A DNA stretch of 8,962 nt. Source: Devosia sp. Its GTDB lineage: Bacteria; Pseudomonadota; Alphaproteobacteria; Rhizobiales; Devosiaceae. Both the position numbers and the translations under genes were made by a program. Positions 5,203-8,962 of the stretch are shown here, piece after piece (within the stretch, counting starts at the first letter, position 1; every line of letters begins with the position of its first letter). The stretch covers positions 1 through 8,962 of the forward strand of contig JANXSI010000615.1 of assembly GCA_025352765.1 (NCBI GenBank), written 5' to 3'. The notes under the pieces are model-generated. The model saw only the letters and a list, made by a program, of their open reading frames with translations. It did no database searches and had not been told where the DNA came from.

Positions 5203-5895
5203 TCACGCCCTCATCCAGTCGACCAGGGCGGCGTTGACCGCCTCGGGCTGCTCGCGCAGGCTCATGTGCCCGGCCGTGGGGACGACCACGAAGCGCGATC
5301 CGGCGATGCCTTCGGCCATTTCCTTGGCGACGTCCGGCGGCGTCAACCTGTCCGCGTCGCCCACCAGCACCAGGGTCGGTATGCCGATCGTTGCCAATAT
5401 CGGCCGCGAGTCCGGCCGCCCGATGTTCGCCGCCTGCTGCCGCGCGAAGCCATCAACACCGATCATCGCCGCCTCCCGCCGGTGCACCGCCCGGAGTGCG
5501 TCGTTGCCAATGTGGTCGGGGTGGACGAGCGCCGGGAAGATCTCCTCGACCAGGGCCGCATACTCGCCGTTGCGGGCGCGAGCCACCATGGCCCTGCGTC
5601 CGGCGCTCTGTTCGGGCGTGTCCGGTCGGGCCGAGGTGTCGAGCAGCGCGAGTTTGACAACTCGCTCCGGCGCCTGCCGCAGCACCTCGAAGCTGAGGTA
5701 GCCGCCCATCGAGACTCCGGCGAGCGCAAAACGGGGCGGCGCGGTAGCGAGAATACTGGCTGCGATCGCCACCATGCTGTCCCCGACCAGCGTCGAGGCA
5801 ATGGTCACCGGCCCGAACGGCCAAAGCGCCGGCAGTTGCGGCGCAAACACCTCGTCGGTGCAGATGAGGCCGGGGATCAGCAGGATGGGAAGCAT
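5203..5895 (-). CDS. Alpha/beta hydrolase
   Basis: A 230-residue single-domain alpha/beta-hydrolase fold protein. The N-terminus LPILLIPGLICTD supplies the first strand and oxyanion-hole region. The nucleophile elbow is GVSMGGY, with Ser62. The acid is Asp182 in LVGDADRLTPP, and the catalytic His210 lies in PTAGHMSLREQPEAVN. A helical cap lies between about residues 95 and 160. This is closest in style to short esterase or carboxylesterase-like enzymes. The substrate cannot be read from the sequence. There is no signal peptide, so it should be cytoplasmic. The ATG at 5895 has only a weak ribosome binding site, but it starts directly at the first strand, as is usual. The gene is divergent from rimP and convergent with the oxidoreductase, ending 9 bases from it; a joint function is possible but not shown. 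Confidence 0.9.
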   Translation of the reverse strand: MLPILLIPGLICTDEVFAPQLPALWPFGPVTIASTLVGDSMVAIAASILATAPPRFALAGVSMGGYLSFEVLRQAPERVVKLALLDTSARPDTPEQSAGRRAMVARARNGEYAALVEEIFPALVHPDHIGNDALRAVHRREAAMIGVDGFARQQAANIGRPDSRPILATIGIPTLVLVGDADRLTPPDVAKEMAEGIAGSRFVVVPTAGHMSLREQPEAVNAALVDWMRA

Positions 5896-5979
5896 GGAAA
5901 TCGCTCTACATTAAGGGGTACAAATAAGGGCATGTCGGCCCGAACGCGCCAGCATCGGAGTCGAGCCATCGCGCCACCC

Positions 5980-6008
5980 TTGCACCGTCGGCGCTCATGG
6001 GCTATACA
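5980..6008 (+). promoter_or_regulatory. Sigma70-like promoter of the rimP-nusA operon
   Basis: TTGCAC (5980-5985) and TATACA (6003-6008) are separated by 17 bases, predicting a transcript start near 6015. That leaves about 78 bases of leader before rimP and puts the in-frame ATG at 5997 outside the transcript, which helps choose the rimP start. Confidence 0.5.
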
Positions 6009-6022
6009 GCAGCTACATTGTT

Positions 6023-6038
6023 GCTCTCAGTCGAGAGT
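6023..6038 (+). promoter_or_regulatory. Candidate antiterminator hairpin in the rimP leader
   Basis: CTCTC (6024-6028) pairs with GAGAG (6033-6037) around AGTC, with an extra G-T pair outside. The GAG at 6035-6037 is also the first arm of the terminator that follows, so the two structures cannot form together. Confidence 0.4.
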
Positions 6039-6067
6039 GGGTGCCCTGACCGGTCCCCGCTCTTTTT
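6035..6067 (+). terminator. Intrinsic terminator or attenuator in the rimP leader
   Basis: GAGTGGG (6035-6041) pairs with CCCGCTC (6056-6062), including one G-T pair. After one mismatch the stem continues with GCC 6043-6045 against GGT 6052-6054, leaving a 6-base loop. Five Ts follow directly (6063-6067). It sits about 20 bases after the predicted transcript start and 25 bases before the rimP start, so it would abort the operon's own message unless prevented. Confidence 0.6.
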
Positions 6068-6092
6068 GTTATCCGTCCCCCTGGGCTCGCAT

Positions 6093-6770
6093 TTGACCTT
6101 CGATCTGACCGAAAAGCGCTACATCAAGGAAACCGGCCTCGAGACGCGGATCGCCCGCATTGTCGAGCCGGTCGCCAATGACCTTGGCTACTCGCTGGTC
6201 CGCATCAAGGTCACGCAGGAAAACGGCTGCACGCTCCAGATCATGGCCGAGGATGCCGATGGCCGCTTCGCCATCACCGATTGCGAGCGCCTCAGCAAGG
6301 ACGTCTCGCCGGTGCTCGACGTCGAGGATCCGATCGACCGCGAATATCATCTCGAGGTCTCCTCGCCCGGCATCGACCGTCCGCTGGTGCGCGCCCGCGA
6401 TTTCCGGACCTATATCGGCCACGAGGCCAAGGTTGAACTGGTCGACCCACTCGATGGCCGCAAGCGCTTCCGCGGCATGATCGAGGCTGTCACCGATACC
6501 ACCGTGACCATCCGGCTGCCGGATGTGCCCAAGGACACCGACCCCAGTTTCGTGCTGCCGCTGGCCTCGCTTGCTGAAGCCAAGCTCGTGATGACCGACA
6601 AGCTCATGAATCTTGCCGCCCTCGACCAGGATGAAAATCCGATCGATGACGCCGACGATGTCGAAACCATCGAACTCGACCCAACTGCTGAAGAACTCCA
6701 GCTCGACGACCCGGAGGCCGACGAGGCCGAGGACGCGGCGAGCAACAGAAGCCCCCAGGAGATCAACTAG
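6093..6770 (+). CDS. rimP: Ribosome maturation factor RimP with acidic C-terminal tail (TTG start)
   Basis: RimP helps late assembly of the 30S subunit by binding uS12-containing intermediates. The two domains are visible. The N-terminal domain (about 8-90) runs from TEKRYIKETGLETRIARIVEPV through LGYSLVRIKV and CERLSKDVSPVLDVEDPI to the signature YHLEVSSPGIDRPL (85-98). The SH3-like domain (about 100-170) includes DGRKRFRGMIEAV. A strongly acidic tail (about 179-215, roughly half Asp/Glu) follows, making the protein 225 residues, against about 150 in E. coli. TTG 6093 is chosen because it lies closest to the conserved N-terminus while remaining downstream of the predicted promoter and terminator. 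CTG 6105 is the alternative. Neither has a good ribosome binding site. The ATG at 5997 would add an unrelated segment. The gene ends one base before the nusA ATG, so they are surely cotranscribed. Confidence 0.93.
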   Translation: MTFDLTEKRYIKETGLETRIARIVEPVANDLGYSLVRIKVTQENGCTLQIMAEDADGRFAITDCERLSKDVSPVLDVEDPIDREYHLEVSSPGIDRPLVRARDFRTYIGHEAKVELVDPLDGRKRFRGMIEAVTDTTVTIRLPDVPKDTDPSFVLPLASLAEAKLVMTDKLMNLAALDQDENPIDDADDVETIELDPTAEELQLDDPEADEAEDAASNRSPQEIN

Positions 6771-6771
6771 A

Positions 6772-8367
6772 ATGGCCGTTAGCGCAAACAGGTTGGAACT
6801 GCTGCAGATCGCGGATGCGGTCGCGCGGGAAAAATCCATCGACCGCATGGTCGTCATCGCCTCCATGCAGGACGCGATGGAGAAGGCGGCCAAGACCCGC
6901 TACGGCGCCGAAACCGAGATCCGCGTCGAGATCAATCCCAAGACCGGCGAGACCCGCACCTGGCGCCTGCTCGAAGTGGTCGAGACGGTCGAGGAAACCG
7001 GCAAGCAGATTTCGCTCAAGGATGCCCTGGCCCGCAACGAGGCCGCCAAGATCGGCGACTTCGTCACCGAGCCGCTGCCGCCGATCGATTTTTCGCGCAT
7101 CGCGGCGCAGTCGGCCAAGCAGGTCATCGTCCAGAAGGTGCGCGATGCCGAGCGCGAGCGCATGTATGACGAGTACATCAATCGCGTCGGCGAGATCGTC
7201 AACGGCACCGTCAAGCGCGTCGAATACGGCAACGTCATCGTCGATCTCGGCCGGGGCGAAGCCATCATCCGCCGCGACGAGCTGATCCCGCGCGAGATGT
7301 ACCGTTACGGCGATCGCGTCCGCGCCTACATCTACGACGTGCGCCGCGAACAGCGCGGCCCGCAGATTTTCCTCAGCCGCACCCATCCGCAGTTCATGGC
7401 CAAGCTGTTCATGCAGGAAGTGCCGGAAATCTACGACGGCATCATCACCATCCGCTCGATCGCCCGCGATCCGGGCAGCCGCGCCAAGATCGCCGTCACC
7501 TCCAACGATTCTTCGATCGATCCAGTCGGCGCCTGCGTCGGTATGCGCGGCTCGCGCGTCCAGGCCGTGGTCGGTGAACTGCAGGGCGAAAAGATCGACA
7601 TCATCCCGTGGACCGACAACATCGCCGACCTCGTGGTCTCGGCGCTGCAGCCGGCCGATGTCGCCAAGGTCGTGCTCGACGAGCAGGCCGAAAAGATCGA
7701 AGTCGTGGTTCCCGACGAGCAGCTCTCGCTCGCCATTGGCCGCCGCGGCCAGAACGTGCGCCTCGCCAGCCAGCTCATCGGCTGGGACATCGACATTCTG
7801 ACCGAGGCCGAAGAGTCCGAGCGCCGGCAGAAGGAATTCACCGAGCGGTCGGCTTTGTTCATGCAGGCCCTTGATGTCGACGAGATGGTTGCCCAGCTAT
7901 TGGCGTCCGAGGGCTTCTCCTCGGTCGAACAGCTCGCCTATATCGAGGTGAGCGAAATCGCTTCGATCCAGGGCTTTGACGAAGAGACCGCGGGCGAACT
8001 GCAGGCCCGCGCGCTCGAGTATCTGGCGGCCATCGAAAAGGCCAATGACGACGAACGCAAGACCCTTGGCGTCGAGGACGAACTCTACGAGATCCCGGGC
8101 CTCAATGCCGCGATGCTCGTGGCGCTCGGCAAGGAAGGCATCAAGACGGTGGACGATTTTGCCGGCAACGCCGCCGACGATCTCGTCGGCTGGACCGAAC
8201 GCAAGGACGGCGAGACCAAGCGCTTCGACGGCACCTTCAAGGATTTCCCGGTCTCCCGCGAGGAAGCCGAGGAGATGATCCTGCAGGCCCGCCTCAAGGC
8301 CGGCTGGATCACCGAAGCCGATCTGGCGCCGTCCGACGACGCCGCAACGGAAGGCGCGCCCGCATAA
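6772..8367 (+). CDS. nusA: Transcription termination/antitermination protein NusA
   Basis: NusA binds RNA polymerase and nascent RNA, and modulates pausing, intrinsic termination and antitermination. The 531-residue protein shows the RNA polymerase-binding N-terminal domain (1-125; VARE, DAMEKAAKTRYG, IDFSRIAAQSAKQVIVQKVRDAERE), the S1 domain (about 135-200; GEIVNGTVKRVEYGNVIVDLG), KH1 (about 205-280; SIDPVGACVGMRGSRVQAV) and KH2 (about 285-345; LSLAIGRRGQNVRLASQLIGW). Two helix-hairpin-helix acidic repeats follow (about 365-420 and 435-512), a C-terminal pair like that of E. coli NusA. The ATG at 6772 has AGGAGA at 6757-6762 and follows the rimP stop by one base. The open frame extends upstream into rimP, but only as a shadow. 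Its place behind a candidate leader terminator makes autoregulation an attractive idea. Confidence 0.98.
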   Translation: MAVSANRLELLQIADAVAREKSIDRMVVIASMQDAMEKAAKTRYGAETEIRVEINPKTGETRTWRLLEVVETVEETGKQISLKDALARNEAAKIGDFVTEPLPPIDFSRIAAQSAKQVIVQKVRDAERERMYDEYINRVGEIVNGTVKRVEYGNVIVDLGRGEAIIRRDELIPREMYRYGDRVRAYIYDVRREQRGPQIFLSRTHPQFMAKLFMQEVPEIYDGIITIRSIARDPGSRAKIAVTSNDSSIDPVGACVGMRGSRVQAVVGELQGEKIDIIPWTDNIADLVVSALQPADVAKVVLDEQAEKIEVVVPDEQLSLAIGRRGQNVRLASQLIGWDIDILTEAEESERRQKEFTERSALFMQALDVDEMVAQLLASEGFSSVEQLAYIEVSEIASIQGFDEETAGELQARALEYLAAIEKANDDERKTLGVEDELYEIPGLNAAMLVALGKEGIKTVDDFAGNAADDLVGWTERKDGETKRFDGTFKDFPVSREEAEEMILQARLKAGWITEADLAPSDDAATEGAPA

Positions 8368-8369
8368 TG

Positions 8370-8386
8370 CGGGCGATAACCGCCCG
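8370..8386 (+). promoter_or_regulatory. Hairpin covering the ribosome binding region of the ylxR-type gene
   Basis: CGGGCG (8370-8375) pairs with CGCCCG (8381-8386) around ATAAC. It begins 3 bases after the nusA stop and ends exactly before GTG 8387. No T run follows, so it is not a terminator. It would hide the start unless ribosomes finishing nusA open it, which suggests translational coupling. Confidence 0.4.
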
Positions 8387-8962
8387 GTGCCGGCCAAGGA
8401 TGAAGTTGAACGGCGTTGCGCGGTAACCTTTGAGGTCAAGCCGGCGGCGGAGCTGATCCGTTTTGTCGTCGGTCCCGACGATGTGCTGGTTCCCGACACG
8501 GACGCCAAGGCCGAAGGCCGCGGCGTCTGGGTCACCCTCGGCGCCTCGATGGTTGCCGAGGCGGTCAAGAAGAAGGCCTTCGCCAAGAGCCTCAAGACCA
8601 ATGTGACGGTGCCCGACGATCTGGTCGAGCTCACCCGCCTTCGGCTCGAGCAGCGGTTCACGCAGAGCCTGTCGATGGCCAAGAAAGCCGGCCAGTTGCT
8701 GACCGGGGCCATGAAGGTCAAGGCGGCGCTCGAAACCGGCAAGGCGCTGGCGCTGTTTACCGCGACCGACGGCGCCGACGACGGCAAGAAGAAGATGCTC
8801 GGGACCCTCAAGGCCTCGACGAAATCGGCCGAGGAGATGGGCTTGGGCGTCCAGGACGTCCCCCATTTCGAATTGCTCGATTCGGCCCAATTGGGTTTGG
8901 CACTCGGGACTGAAAATGTGATACATGCTGCGCCGACCCAAGGGGCAGCAGGTGAAGCAGCG
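8387..8962 (+). CDS. YlxR (DUF448)/YlxQ-like fusion, nucleic-acid-binding protein (3' end outside window)
   Basis: The first half is a YlxR/DUF448 domain: the RRC motif (residues 9-11), then KPAAELIRFVVGPDDVLVPD (18-37) and GRGVWVTL (44-51). The second half (about 92-180; SLSMAKKAGQLLTGAMKVKAAL, LALFTATDG, LGLALGTENVIHAA) resembles the L7Ae/L30e-type YlxQ domain, so one protein covers what are two genes, ylxR and ylxQ, in Bacillus. YlxR- and YlxQ-type proteins bind RNA or nucleic acid and sit between nusA and infB, which is expected just outside the window. The frame is still open after 192 codons at the right edge. GTG 8387 is the only start codon in this frame after the in-frame TGA at 8274. 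It has no Shine-Dalgarno sequence and is overlapped by a hairpin. An out-of-frame ATG overlaps the nusA stop. Confidence 0.88.
   Translation, partial: MPAKDEVERRCAVTFEVKPAAELIRFVVGPDDVLVPDTDAKAEGRGVWVTLGASMVAEAVKKKAFAKSLKTNVTVPDDLVELTRLRLEQRFTQSLSMAKKAGQLLTGAMKVKAALETGKALALFTATDGADDGKKKMLGTLKASTKSAEEMGLGVQDVPHFELLDSAQLGLALGTENVIHAAPTQGAAGEAA

Noticed and set aside
5997..6092. ATG 5997 as the rimP start
   Set aside because: It lies inside the predicted promoter, upstream of the expected transcript start, and the added 32 residues do not resemble RimP.
6613..6771. A longer nusA start inside rimP
   Set aside because: The extension is an out-of-frame reading of the RimP tail. NusA's conserved N-terminus and a good ribosome binding site fix the start at 6772.
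8886..8895. Palindrome CCCAATTGGG as an operator
   Set aside because: It lies within the coding sequence of the ylxR-type gene and has no further support.
7897..8941. Long minus-strand frames opposite nusA and the ylxR-type gene
   Set aside because: They lie fully antisense to strong genes and show only compositional shadow sequence.

Overview
The window is high-GC, gene-dense bacterial DNA. It looks like a chromosomal segment from an alphaproteobacterium, most likely the Hyphomicrobiales (Rhizobiales), perhaps near Devosia. That placement is inferred from gene order (lnt, metK, trmB, then rimP, nusA, a ylxR-type gene and presumably infB), from the alphaproteobacterial style of NusA and of the YlxR/YlxQ-like fusion, and from codon use. 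I saw no rRNA, tRNA, CRISPR array, insertion sequence or attachment site.

Left block (1-3233, all + strand): the C-terminal part of apolipoprotein N-acyltransferase (lnt), a 134-base leader with several competing helices, S-adenosylmethionine synthetase (metK, TTG start), a clear intrinsic terminator, and the SAM-dependent tRNA (guanine-N7) methyltransferase trmB. MetK makes the methyl donor that TrmB uses.

Middle block (3234-5895): four genes that do not belong to the usual trmB-rimP neighbourhood as I know it. They are a cysteine-free HxlR-type regulator (+), a small secreted protein (-), a flavin reductase-like oxidoreductase (+) and an alpha/beta hydrolase (-). The two convergent pairs end against each other. 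The first pair is separated by two strong hairpins and the second by 9 bases. The 390-base divergent gap at 4135-4524 holds a 13-base dyad, a perfect Shine-Dalgarno sequence with no ordinary start codon after it, a possible EcfG-type promoter and an unusual T6-stem-A6 hairpin.

Right block (5896-8962, + strand): a sigma70-like promoter, a leader that can fold into either a small hairpin or an overlapping intrinsic terminator, then rimP, nusA and the start of a YlxR/YlxQ-like fusion gene that runs off the window. These genes serve 30S maturation, transcription elongation/termination and RNA binding.

The protein-coding content is mostly ordinary. The most interesting signals are regulatory: the candidate attenuator before rimP, the switch-like metK leader, the dense 4135-4524 gap, and the odd nusA/ylxR junction. 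I did not find evidence for a wholly new multi-gene system.
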